This document shows, piece by piece, positions 10,796-21,450 of a DNA stretch of 64,000 nt. Source of the DNA: Bolinopsis microptera (Eukaryota > Ctenophora > Tentaculata > Lobata > Bolinopsidae); assembly GCF_026151205.1 (NCBI RefSeq), contig NC_087083.1, positions 8,923,460-8,987,459 of the forward strand, given 5' to 3'. A program made the position numbers and the translations under genes. The stretch's first letter is position 1; each line of letters begins with the position of its first letter. The notes beneath the pieces were generated by a model. That model had not been told where the DNA came from, did not search any database, and worked only from the letters and a program-made list of their open reading frames with translations.

Positions 10796-13700
10796 ACAAT
10801 CTTCCGCAATGACCGCACGAGAAAGACTCATCCTCAAGATCCTAATAACCCTAAAAAGTTTAGGGAAAATGGAGGTGGTGTTCTTTTGGCTGTTCGGTCT
10901 GATCTCGATGCCACTACAACCCGACTACCAGTTAGCCTAGGTGCAGAAATGCTTGCCGTTAAAATTGCTTTTCCTAACAAAGAGAGTATTGTAATCTGTA
11001 CTTGTTATAGAGTAGGAACTCTTGGGTTACCTAATCATGATGTCATAGTTAGTTATATTCGCAAGCTAGTTTCCAAAAAGAATCCCCCTAAAATCTATGT
11101 TATTGGTGATTTTAATCTCCCCCATACAGACTGGCTATCTTCATCCAGTACCGTACCTATTGAGCAATCCTTCATAGATTCTTTCAGTGATCTTTCTCTC
11201 TCCCAGTTGATCACATCACCCACCCATAAAAGTGGTAATACATTAGACATTCTTCTCAGTAATTATGATAACACAATCGATAACTTGAATGTCTGTGATC
11301 CTCATTCCGTGTGCAAATCTGATCATTTTCCTGTCACTTTTTCAATTAAAAGCTCTTTTTCCCGCAAGAAAACTCCTAAACGTAAAATCTATAATTATAA
11401 GAAAGCAAACTGGGACATGATTAATCGTGAATTATGCTCGTTTAATTGGCAAGTCCTAGAATGCCTAGATCCTGATTCGTCTTGGAAGTTAGTTAAAGAC
11501 TGCATTATGAATTTAGTTGATATACATATATTCCTAAAGTAACTATTAAATCAGAGTTTCAACCCCCGTGGTTCGATAGTGAACTTTTTTCTTCATGCCG
11601 TAAAAAAGATAGACTCAGAGCTAAATTTAAAATTTCTGGTTCTATTTCTGATGAGATAAAGTTTGTTACTAGCCGTAAAGATTTTAAGAGGCTTTCATCA
11701 GCCAAAATAAGAGACAATCTTTTCAATAGTGATGATCCAGCGCTTATAACTAAGAAGTTTTGGTCACATATTAAGTATAAATCTAACTCCTGCCGTATTC
11801 CTAATTGTGTTAGTTATTCTGGACAGCTTCGGTTCAAACCCAAAGCTCAAGCTGAACTTTTCAATTCTTTCTTTTATAACCAGTTTTCGGATCCTTCACT
11901 TTATGACACTGACATCTCCTATGTCAATGATGTTGATTTTGATATTGACTTCGATCATCGGGATGTTCGTAAGCTTCTTTCAAATATTAATTCAAATAAA
12001 GCCCAGGGACCAGATGGCATACACGGTAAAATTCTCAAAAATTGTTCCGTAGGTTTAGCTTACCCTCTAACATGCATTTTTCGTGGATCTTACAACAGCG
12101 GCTACATTCCACAAGAATGGAAACTTGCAAATGTTGTCCCAATATTTAAGAAAGGTAAGAAAAGTGAGGTTGAAAACTATAGACCAATATCCCTTACTTG
12201 TTTAGTCATGAAAGTTTTTGAGCGCATTGTTAAACGTAAACTGCTTTCTTTGACAAGTACCCTTCTTGATCCCAGGCAGCATGGTTTTCTAGAGCACAAG
12301 TCATGCACAACCAATATGGTTGACTTTTGTGATAGCCTGGCATTGTCTCTTAACGAAAACATGATCAATCATTGCATGTTGTGTATTTTGATTTTGCTAA
12401 GGCATTTGATTCTGTAAATCATGATATCCTTCTTCATAAGCTAAAGACCTTATATAACATTGATGGTACACTTCTCAAATTTCTTACCAATTACCTTCAA
12501 GGCCGTTACCAAAGAGTGGTTATTGGTAATGAGATGTCATCTACCCTCTCAGTTAATTCTGGTGTCCCCAGGGCTCTATTCTTGGTCCCTTACTTTTTGT
12601 ATTGTTTATCAATGATATTCCTCTTGGCCTTTCGGATAATACTGATATTGTTTTGTATGCCGATGATACAAAAATCTGGCGTAAAATACATTCATCTTCT
12701 GATAATACTAATTTACAAATGGATATAGACTATCTCTCTGACTGGGCACTAAGAAACAAAATGCGATTCCATCCAGCAAAATGTAAAGTGCTTATTGTTT
12801 CAGGAAAACCATCTTTATCTCCTCCATTCGCATATAATCTTGATGGCTCTCCTCTTGTGTATGTAGAGTTAGAAAAAGATCTTGGAGTCGATGTTACTCC
12901 TAAGCTAAGTTGGAATAGTCAGTGCGACAGAATTTATACTAAGGCCTGCCAACAACTTGGTTTGGTCAGAAGAAATGGCCATATTGTCATTGATCAGAAA
13001 CGTCGCCGGGCGCTTTACCTCTCCCTGGTTCGTAGCCAATTCGAAAATTGTTCCATAATCTGGCGCCCTTGTAATAAATCACTTAGTGATAAATTAGAAA
13101 GTCTCCAAAAGAGAGCTATTAAATGGATTCTGTCTGAAGAGGGCCGCAGTTATCCACCTGAGCAATATGTCAAAAAGTGCAAGCTTGTCGACATTCTCCC
13201 TTTGTCTCAAAAGTTTGACTTGAATGATCTTATTTTTTTCCACAAAGTTCTTAATTATTTAATTCCTGTATCGCTGCCTTACTATCTCTCTTTATATCAG
13301 GGCACTTCTCGACTAAGACGTTGCCACCTCGACAGTCTGTCTATTGTGTCATCAATTTTACCTAAGTTAAGTCAGAATTCACACACCACATGTACCTCAA
13401 ATAGCCCACTGGCAAAATCATTTTTCTACAGAACCCATATACTGTGGAATGGACTCCCTTTACAGGTAAGACAGATTGTGTCTACTAGTCTTTTCAAAGC
13501 TGAGGTCACTAAGCATCTATGGAAATGTTTATTGGATAGTGAAACAACAGTCTAGCCTAGTCTCTTTGCTCCCCATATTATTATTATTTTTGTTTTATTA
13601 ATTTTTTTATCTACCTTCCTATACTTTCAACATCATATCACACTTCACCTGCACACCTTCTCACACATTAATGACCATTTCAGACCTGTATCTAATGTAT

Positions 13701-13975
13701 CTGGAATTTGACGTATTGAAATACCAATTTTGACTCTATATATCCACAGTTATTCACCATGGATTTGTTTGTTATTAAATAGTTTTTCATAAATTTTTGG
13801 ATTTAGATTAATTCGATGTAATGGGTCCAAGTTACTGCGGACATAGTTCACTATGTGTTTACCGTGTTTGGGTGCCCATCATATTTTACAGATGGGGGCG
13901 ATATTTTGAACGATTCTATTTTATATTCATCTATTGCTGTACTCTGTAAAATTTGAAAAGTATTTAATAAAAAAA
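10796..13975 (+). mobile_element. Non-LTR retrotransposon (CR1/jockey-like LINE), 5'-truncated, frameshifted
   Basis: The frame starts inside an apurinic-type endonuclease (NGGGVLLAVRSD..., GDFN near 11114, KSDHFPV near 11318) and then runs into a reverse transcriptase: QGPDGIHGKI near 12002, PIFKKGKKSEVENYRPISL near 12142-12195, VYFDFAKAFDSVNHDIL near 12376-12430, and the catalytic YADDTKIW near 12655-12680. The frame breaks near 11540, 12370 and 12570; the last break removes one C from the GVPQGS motif, so the copy is inactive. The readable C-terminal part ends at 13555. The 3' end near 13970 has an A-rich tail, and its last ~90 bp recur at about 32600-32705, which marks the LINE 3' end. 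The 5' truncation is typical of target-primed reverse transcription. Confidence 0.85.
12602..13555 (+). pseudogene. Reverse transcriptase C-terminal part of the LINE
   Basis: Open for 317 codons, starting at FINDIPLGL just after the broken GVPQGS motif and containing the YADD active site and the conserved thumb/C-terminal region (KAIKWILSEEG-type segment). It is the largest surviving piece of the LINE and has no natural start codon of its own. Confidence 0.8.
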
Positions 13976-14109
13976 ATCTATAATCTAGCCACTCACGTAC
14001 TGCGTGACGCGCTTGTTTTGGGTTGTTTCATAAAAGAAAAAACGGCGCGTTCTACTGCAGGTGCGAGGGGCAAATTATAGAGAGTATGACATTCATAAAG
14101 TAAAATATA

Positions 14110-15190
14110 TATATAATATTCCATGATGGGCCGTCTAATCAGGCCAGCATACGTCAGAAGACCAGAGAAATTCAGTTAGCTTTGTTTTGAAAATAGAAAT
14201 TTTCTCAGTCTGTCTAACATAGGCTGGCAGTGCATTCCACAGAAGCATTGTTCTATAAAAGAAGCTGTTTCTGAAACTATCGCAGTTTGGTACAATAGAG
14301 CAGGTATATGTGCTGGTGTCAAGTCCTTCAATGACTGATGCCGTGCTCCTTGTGTACCTCATTGTTCCAGCTTCAACAACAGTAATATATTCAGGTAGAG
14401 ATATACTTACCAAATCATTTACTATTTTATAGAAGAGCGTAATTGAATTATGGATGAACTTAGATCTAATGGGTAGAATTTTAAGCTCCTTCTGCTTCTC
14501 ATAGAATACAATATCACTATAATGATCAAACTGTTGTCCATTGATCCATTTGATCGCTCTTTTCTGGATTGCCTCAAACTTCGACATGTGTGTCGATCGC
14601 TGAGGACACCATATAACTGAGCAATGTTCAAAGATTGATCTTACAATGGTAAGGTAGAAAGCCCTCTTTTGGCGTTTATCCATGGTAAAATGACAGGTTC
14701 TCTTTAAGAGCCCAAGCTTCGAGCTTGCTTTAGATATCAATTGATCACAATGTGCACCCCACAGAAACCTGTTGTTCATTATTACACCAAGATCTGTATG
14801 GGATGCCACATAATCAAATATGACTTCATTAAGATTATACCAATAAATATTAAAAGGAAGATTGTCTAATACATTTCTTTGCAGAGTTACAGATAACACC
14901 TTACACTTTGAAGGGGGAAAAGTCATTTTGTTATCGATTGACCAGGCAAACAACCTGTCTATATCTCCTTGGAGAATATAGTGGTCTTCAAAGCATTCGA
15001 TGACCCTCCAAATTTTGGTGTCATCTGCATACAATGCTACATTTGTATCCTCCGAAACACACGAGAACATGTCGTTGATGAATAGAACAAACAGAAGTGG
15101 TCCCAGAATAGATCCCTGGGGCACTCCTGATTGCACGGGAAGCATGCTTGAGACAGCTCCGCCTACAACAACCTGCTGTCGTCTGTTTTG
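14110..15190 (-). mobile_element. Second LINE fragment, reverse transcriptase C-terminal half
   Basis: On the minus strand a 336-codon frame (15145-14135) begins at SGVPQGSILGPLLFVLFIND, followed by ALYADDTKIW and a C-terminal region matching the LINE at 12602-13555 in layout (QKRAIKW near the middle, SFFYRT...LWNALP near the end). It is clearly related to that LINE but diverged, and it is cut off at about 15190, so it is a separate 5'-truncated insertion in the opposite direction. Unlike the first copy, its remaining frame is intact. Confidence 0.85.
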
Positions 15191-15477
15191 TAAATACGAC
15201 TAGCTGCGAATAGCTACTTATAATACATTAAATACTTAATCTGTATTATATGACCAGCTGCGTGCGCGTACTTAAGATTTTTAGATCTACCGAGCACGCG
15301 CGGGCAAATGCAAAACCAGTTTATTGAATTTATCAACAATCAATGACAAATTGTTGAAAGCAGTATAATAAAGCATTTAAGTTATAAAAACTTACAATTA
15401 AAATTATAATTTGAAGCGAATAATTTACACCAATATAAGATTGAAATTTTTTTTAATTGTTTTAGAACGCAAATAAT

Positions 15478-15600
15478 AAATTAACGGGTGATACTCGTAA
15501 AATATCTGGTCCATATATTGGACCGTCGACCATCGACCGTCGACGCGACGAGTCCAACTCGGCGCGCGTCCTGGTAGGTTGTAAACCTACAAATAATAAA
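15478..15600. repeat. Repeat block shared with 16600, 27735 and 51035
   Basis: Contains TTAACGGGTGATACTCGTAA (also at about 16602 and 51034) and, 60 bp on, a 45-bp block with ACGAGTCCAACTCGGCGC and GGTAGGTTRTAAACCTACAA, which recurs at 27735-27780 just beyond the Penelope-like fragment. Probably the terminus of an interspersed element. Confidence 0.6.
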
Positions 15601-15904
15601 CATAAACAATTTATAATTTTATTATTTATACAATGTACAAACAATTTAATTTGCAATTTCAAATGTGCTATTTAAAAAAGGCGCGGTTTATATTTCCGCC
15701 AAAGGCAAATTTGTATGCACTCATGCGCATCGATTCAAATTTGGTATTTCAGTAATTTGGTATTTCAGTATTAATTGGTAATTCAGTAATTCAAATTACT
15801 GATTACGCGCATAAATGTTTAAATGTGTTTGCTTTTAGTGGAGACATAAACTCAAAACTGTGCCTTAAAGTTTGCTCTATCTTGACCATTGTCAATGATT
15901 TGGC

Positions 15905-16325
15905 CCGGCGTGCGCTACTTCGTAGCACGTGCCATCGAGAAGAAAGCGGCGCGCGCTACTTCGAAGAAATTTAGACGAGTACGTAACATCCGTCAAGCTT
16001 TATCTACAGCCCGGCCTTGCGGTTGCCTCCCGGCGGTAAAACTTGTGAAATAAGCGCGCGCCCGCAGTCAAGAAAACAACAATTTCAAGAAAAAATTGGC
16101 ACGAAAGCACGTACGTGGTTAGGTGAACCTTAAAGTAATTGTTATTTTGTTCTAAAATCTTTGTGGTATTTGTGTATTGTATGTACATGTAATTACAATT
16201 ATATATGATAGTTAATAGTCTACTAGACTAGTAGTAGTATTGACGGATGTTACTCGTCTAAATTTCTTCGAAGTAGCGCTCGCTGCTTTATTTTCAAAAT
16301 GGCAAGTAGCGCGCGTCGGGCTAGT
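15905..16325. repeat. Foldback/MITE-like element with long inverted arms
   Basis: Arms at about 15945-16000 and 16238-16290 are near-perfect reverse complements (GAAGAAATTTAGACGAGTA... against TACTCGTCTAAATTTCTTC). A partial relative is at 49757-49805. No coding capacity. Confidence 0.6.
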
Positions 16326-16914
16326 CCATTATAACAATGGATAAACCCTGGTGCTGAAGTTTTCATTTCTAATAATACTAATCCCATCTTTGCTTTTATT
16401 TGGTTCGATTATTATTATTATTTGGTTCGATTATATAAATTACCCTCCCACTCCGATCGCGATCCCAAATGTTTGGTGTATGCACCTGGGTAGTTTACTT
16501 TATTCTTATGCACTTCCCGAACTAAGTACATAAACTTGGAGGATGCTCAAAAAGCCTGCGTGGAAAACGACGCCTGCAAATTAGTAGGCGTATCACCCAG
16601 GTTAACGGGTGATACTCGTAAAATAGATCAAGAATCAATAGTTCCCACAGTCAGACAACGAATGAGTTTAAAAATTCCAACAAAATCTTTATAACATCAT
16701 TGGTAAAACATTTTCGGACATCTTCAGTACCTAATAAAGATAAGGGTTAATACTCCAATTATATCAGAAAATTTTAATTTGAACTAAAGGATGTTAGCTG
16801 TAAAAAGAAGCCAAACTCTCAAAAATGGAATGGGAAGCACTCGGGTATGGGGGGTTGTGAGGCCCCAACTAGTCGGAAAAAATATACTAGTCCCTGCATT
16901 AAGGGTGAAATAAT
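16326..16914. other. Non-coding sequence downstream of the Penelope-like element
   Basis: Contains the 16602 copy of TTAACGGGTGATACTCGTAA, preceded by its partial complement (GTATCACCC) so that a short hairpin can form. Nothing else recognised. Confidence 0.35.
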
Positions 16915-17813
16915 TTAAGGACCATTATCAAAAGTTTTATTTTCAAATAAAAGTGGCATACCAAAAGGATCACATGAATTAATACCATATGGTTTCAAAG
17001 TTCTGAGTTTTTGTATAAGTAGATGTTCGTTAACTTCTAAATTACTAGGACTAGAATTCTTTAGGATAAAAACATTATAAGAAGCATCAAAATCAGGTCT
17101 ATTGGAAAGGTTATGTGAGTCTATTAGGTGAGCTGCTAAACTGTAAGTGTCACTATCATCAGATAAAAAATCATCACTATGTTTTAAGGAAGGGTCTTTC
17201 AATAATTTATAATAGTTAGCTCTATGTTCGGTTACTCTTTCATGCAAAGTCCTAATGGTACGTCCAACATAGCAGAAAGGAGATGGACATAATTTACAAA
17301 TGAATATATAGACTATGTTGTAGCTAGAACAGGTCCCTGGAGCTTGTCTTATCTTGACTCCATTTACTGGGCCGCGCTCAGCCTGTCATTCCGCCAAATC
17401 TTTTATGTTAATGAACATAATAGCCTGGGGTCCTCAGGTAAGACTCCATTAATACAATAACACTTTTCACTTCCTATCATTGCACAACACTTACAATTTC
17501 TTTGATGGCAAGGTTCTGTTTTTGTTACAGTGTTATCCTCTGCGTGCAATTGTGGGTTGAGGAGTCTTCTCCGCAAAGATGCGCCTGATCTTTTAACATA
17601 ATTGAATAGTCTTTTGCCGGTGTTTCTATCCTGGTTGGAGGTCTCCGTTGTACTTGTCGTGTCGGTGTTAGAGGTAGACGACAAACTCGGAGAAGTCTCT
17701 ATGGTGGACTCAAACTTTTCAATTACGTCTATCAGTGCAGCGTCACCTCCGAAGGTGGAGATAACACGTATTGTGTTATCAGGGGACACAGGGAGCAATA
17801 TAGAACTGTTCGA
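16915..17813 (-). pseudogene. Penelope-like element, linker and GIY-YIG endonuclease part
   Basis: Minus strand. The stretch 17813-17442 gives VRVISTFGGD-type sequence expected just after a Penelope reverse transcriptase thumb, then a Ser/Thr-rich linker and a Cys motif (CHQRNCKCC). A 78-bp MITE interrupts at 17441-17364. Beyond it a GIY-YIG-like domain follows: IVYIFICKLC, FCYVGRT, LHERVTEHR, ending at a stop at 16915. In Penelope-like elements the GIY-YIG nuclease nicks DNA for target-primed integration. The reverse transcriptase half of the same copy is at 27203-27722, beyond the inserted LTR element. Confidence 0.85.
17364..17441 (+). mobile_element. 78-bp hAT-like MITE, copy 1
   Basis: Ends TTACTGGG...CAGGTAA with perfect 8-bp target duplications GACTCCAT (17356-17363 and 17442-17449). 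It disrupts the Penelope-like frame. Relatives: 31472-31560, 50542-50638, 60221-60303. Confidence 0.85.
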
Positions 17814-18325
17814 CGTGTTGGCCTCTCGGACCAACAAGACTCTTTAATTATAGGTGGTTCTTTGCTAAAGTTCCGTTCATTTGGCTGAATTTGTCGAATC
17901 CATTTCTCTTGAGAACTCAAAGTTTTAGTATACCTTCAAGTCAAATTTATTTTACGGATTGAAACAGTTAATTGAATTAACCCGTAAAACTCAGCTACAG
18001 TGACTTTGGTCATTAGTCCAGTGAAACTTTCAAAATATAAAACACCGATAACGGGTCTACTCAAATGATCCAGGGTGTTGGTCATTAGTCCGGAAAAACT
18101 TTCAAAATATACGGACCTTCAAATGAGCTAGGGTACATAGTTCCGTGTTGATTAGTTTCAATTGAGCATTAACGAGGCCACGCATCGGCGATCTAGAAGC
18201 CGTGTTTCGATGCGTCCTAAGGGGAACAACACTGCCCGACTATATCTGAATTTTAGTTGCGATAGCAACAAGTTACAATTCGACGTAGCTCTCTAATAAG
18301 TTACAAGTTCAATTCAAATCGGAAA

Positions 18326-18333
18326 TATAAAAA
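18326..18333 (+). promoter_or_regulatory. TATA box in the LTR
   Basis: TATAAAAA about 190 bp before the LTR end, a usual U3/R position. The 3' LTR has the same box at 27008-27015. Confidence 0.5.
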
Positions 18334-18493
18334 GACTCTCAATATATGAACCTTATCTCCGAAGGTATCTATTTAATGAATTAATGGAAGTATTATTATA
18401 TTTGAAGGCTTATTATACGACTCTATCAATTGTGTTCAAGTAACCATAAATTGAGACTGATTAAAAGCTCTAAAATCTAAAATATAAAATATA

Positions 18494-18499
18494 AATAAA
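18494..18499 (+). terminator. Polyadenylation signal in the LTR
   Basis: AATAAA close to the LTR end; in the 3' LTR it is at 27176-27181, where it would define the transcript 3' end. Confidence 0.45.
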
Positions 18500-18521
18500 C
18501 CACAACGGCAGTAGCCAAAAC

Positions 18522-18532
18522 TGGTGCCCTCC
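18522..18532 (+). other. Primer binding site candidate
   Basis: TGGTGCCCTCC begins one base after the 5' LTR, as expected for pairing with the CCA-ended acceptor of a tRNA. I cannot name the tRNA. Confidence 0.55.
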
Positions 18533-18616
18533 TGGTTCGAATTGACGATCTCTTCATATCAAGCTTCAATTACTGAAACATCAAACTTCAATCATTGAAA
18601 CATCAAGTTCAATAAA

Positions 18617-18898
18617 ATGGCTGAACTGGACAATGCAAAGAAGGAAATAGACAATTTGAAAAAGCAGCTACATGAAATAAATGATAAAAATGAGGATCTG
18701 AAGACATATGCCGACAAACTTAAAAATACAGTCAAAGACACTGCAAAGAAGAACGAAGATTTGAAGAAATATGCAGACGATTTATCGGACCGAAATAATA
18801 ATATGCTCGAGACTAATCAGAAGCTAGATAATGAATATAGAAGAATGCAACATGAATTGGACAAACGAACTCAGCTTAAAGAACAGGAAATGGATTAG
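18617..18898 (+). CDS. Coiled-coil protein, 93 aa, first frame of the LTR element
   Basis: ATG at 18617, stop TAG at 18896-18898. The whole product is a charged heptad-rich helix with an internal duplication (KNEDLKTYAD... then KNEDLKKYAD...). It sits where gag would be, but it has no zinc knuckle and no capsid feature I can see. The frame stays open after the single TAG all the way into the glycoprotein frame (18899-20500), so it could be made alone or, by readthrough, as the N-terminus of a ~627-residue product. Role unknown; oligomerisation is the obvious inference. Confidence 0.65.
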   Translation: MAELDNAKKEIDNLKKQLHEINDKNEDLKTYADKLKNTVKDTAKKNEDLKKYADDLSDRNNNMLETNQKLDNEYRRMQHELDKRTQLKEQEMD

Positions 18899-19066
18899 CC
18901 GAATCTGAAATTTCGGCTACTACTCTGCTCTGAAGAATATTGGGGAAAGCTATACAAACTATCAGAAAATTTAAAATGTAAAAATAAAAATTACGTCAAA
19001 TGGAATATTTCCATCTCGAAACGTAACATCGCGGAATACGAATCATCAGCCAATGCTCTGGTAATA

Positions 19067-20500
19067 ATGTCTCGAACCTGTGAATCATATATGAATTTTG
19101 TGGGAGAAGAAACAATCACGGGTCAAAGTAAAAGAGTAATCACCGTAAACCCAGAAAGGGCTAAATATTTGATTGAAAATCGAAAATGTATTAACGAAAA
19201 AGGCGAGTATCAGACGAAATTGGTTAATAATTTTAAATGTGACTTCAAGTGGCTGGAACACAGATCTAAGACTACGACATCTTGTTATTTCTCGGATGGA
19301 GTAGTAATAGCGAATCATGAGGATACATTTACGTCCTCTTTGTCAAATATGGAGGGTTGCGACTATAGTTCAGGGTACTGTCTAACGCATAACGGAAAAC
19401 ACGTCACTTGGAACGTGATTGAAAATGTAAAAAGGGCTTATTTGCCTGTGGGGCAGTTCAATGCAACACAAATAGAAAATAAGCTACTCGTACCCGAGTT
19501 GAGCATGTCATTTAATCTGCCGGAGAAAAATCCGGGTAACACTTGGATCGATAGGGATTTCCAAATAAAGGGAAGCCCAGCCCCGTATCAATTTAATCTT
19601 GAAAATGTAAATTCGAATAATGAAAATGCGATCGAAGCAATAAGAGAGGAACTCGTCAATAAATTTAATTATCTTTTGGAATTAATTAAAAGTCCGTTGG
19701 CGCAAACGGAGTATTTGTGTAACGTGTACAACGACATATATGGGACTGAGAGAATCCTAGCGAAAATCGATCCAACTGATTACGTACAATGGAAGTTAAA
19801 TAGGACGGATGTAAAGGCTAAATTGGTCGGAAAATTGTTAATGATTTATCCTTGTCTGCAAATTCAACATTATCGATTCATAAACGACACCAACAGGTGT
19901 TATAACGGGTTTAAAATAGAATATAATCTGCCGGAAAATGATGAATATATTGAGGGCTATGTAGATCCTAAGTATAACATGATAATGCCTACCGCAATAG
20001 AGATAGATTGCCACAACTCTACGACCCAATATATGATGGTGAATAATACGATTCTCGCTCAAAGTGCTCATGGGTTACACGAAATGAGGGTAAACCTTTC
20101 AAAGGTAGAAAGTATAGACAGAGTGAAACTTACTGGAATACCCATGTCTCAAGATTTTCAAAATTGGATATATAATACGTCTGAATTGAAGCACCATGAT
20201 ATTAGCGATTTAATCCTGAAGGAAATGGAAAATGAAATTAACCATTTGACGATTGATAAAACGGAAAAACGAAATGTAAAATCCAATTGGCGGGAATTAT
20301 TTGGAATATTCGGACAAAGTAAGTTTACGATTATATTTGCTATTATTAGCAACGTACAAAGCATCGCCGTATGGTATCTAATCTGGAGGTACATTATAGT
20401 AGAATTAATTATAAGTAAATGCGTCGATCGCACCAGAGGACGGATCCCAGTTAATGAGGGCCCAATTGACCGGGATGGTCAGGATGATACGGAAGTTTAA
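19067..20500 (+). CDS. Membrane glycoprotein-like protein 1, up to 477 aa from the first in-frame ATG
   Basis: The ectodomain-like part has about ten cysteines, a G-Y-C-x-T-x(4)-K-x-x-x-W-N type motif near residues 104-117, and seven N-x-S/T sequons. A hydrophobic membrane segment is at about residues 420-450, followed by a short basic/acidic tail of about 25 residues. This layout (glycosylated ectodomain, C-terminal anchor) is that of an envelope or attachment glycoprotein. No basic cleavage site and no evident signal peptide: the ATG at 19067 is only the first in-frame ATG, since the frame is open back to 18899. A leader could come by splicing, or by readthrough from the coiled-coil frame. 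I cannot assign the family; the Cys/Trp motif is only reminiscent of viral glycoproteins. Confidence 0.65.
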   Translation: MSRTCESYMNFVGEETITGQSKRVITVNPERAKYLIENRKCINEKGEYQTKLVNNFKCDFKWLEHRSKTTTSCYFSDGVVIANHEDTFTSSLSNMEGCDYSSGYCLTHNGKHVTWNVIENVKRAYLPVGQFNATQIENKLLVPELSMSFNLPEKNPGNTWIDRDFQIKGSPAPYQFNLENVNSNNENAIEAIREELVNKFNYLLELIKSPLAQTEYLCNVYNDIYGTERILAKIDPTDYVQWKLNRTDVKAKLVGKLLMIYPCLQIQHYRFINDTNRCYNGFKIEYNLPENDEYIEGYVDPKYNMIMPTAIEIDCHNSTTQYMMVNNTILAQSAHGLHEMRVNLSKVESIDRVKLTGIPMSQDFQNWIYNTSELKHHDISDLILKEMENEINHLTIDKTEKRNVKSNWRELFGIFGQSKFTIIFAIISNVQSIAVWYLIWRYIIVELIISKCVDRTRGRIPVNEGPIDRDGQDDTEV

Positions 20501-21450
20501 TTCCTAAATTGACACTGTCCTTTATATGTACTGTAGTAAATGTGTATATTTAGATATGCTCCTTAGATATTCCATCAACATAAAGAATTAATTAGCTGGA
20601 ATCTTAATTATGTTAGTAAATAAGGATAAGTAGTAACAAGGCTACTATGTATGATGAACATTATTTGAAGGAACTACTATAAATAAAGTATATATATATA
20701 TGAAGTATGAGTACTAGGACAGTATAACTATATTATGATTGACAATGAAACAATGATAATGAATAACAAGTGCACAATATGATATGTAATAAGAAATAAA
20801 TATGCGCAATATGACAGTATTTGTATGCAATGATATTAAAGTAAATGCACTATGTATGACAAAGATTATGTTATGAAAGATAATAAAGCGCAATCATATA
20901 AAATGAAAGTGCACAAGATAGCTAGATTATGAATGAAGTGTATGCGCAAAGATATGATCAAGATGAGTAACAAGTAATGCACAATATGGCATGATATTTA
21001 AATAAGTGATAAGCAAGCGCTATGAAAATATAAGATTAAAATAATGTGAGATATGAAACGCCATGAAACAAACCATATTTTAAATGCAGGCCGGCCAAAT
21101 GGAATGGGAACTAGATTAAATGACGTCACCCGGAAAATTTTATTTATTTATTTATTTATTTAGTTCTTAATTTATTTATTTATTTGCGTGCACGATTTGT
21201 GCCAAATCTGAGCTTAAATGTGCCAAAAGACTCTTTAGATCCAAGGCAAATTGAACGTGATTGTTGTCTGGAACCAAAATAATTACTTTAGCATGACCTG
21301 TTTTGTATACTTTTCTAATAAAACACAAAAACCAAATTAGGCACGTAGTAATTTAGAATCTTGTATCTTTGTAACTAAAGTTACAGTTATAAAAATATAT
21401 TATAATATGACCGGTTAATGGTGGTTAATCTAAATACTTAAATAGCAAGG
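20501..21450 (+). other. Non-coding spacer within the LTR element
   Basis: 950 bp, AT-rich, with loosely repeated GCRCAATATGAYA-like motifs (about 20770-21000) and a TATT repeat (21140-21185). It separates the two glycoprotein frames, so the second is likely expressed from its own spliced or subgenomic mRNA. Confidence 0.5.

Larger units (their letters stand above)
17814..18520 (+). repeat. 5' long terminal repeat
   Basis: 707 bp, starting CGTGTTGG and ending GTAGCCAAAA. If the LTR begins with the canonical TG, it starts at 17816. The same sequence, same length, is at 26496-27202. Confidence 0.9.

Noticed and set aside
14422-14631. 69-codon minus frame overlapping the LINE
   Set aside because: Out-of-frame shadow of the reverse transcriptase.
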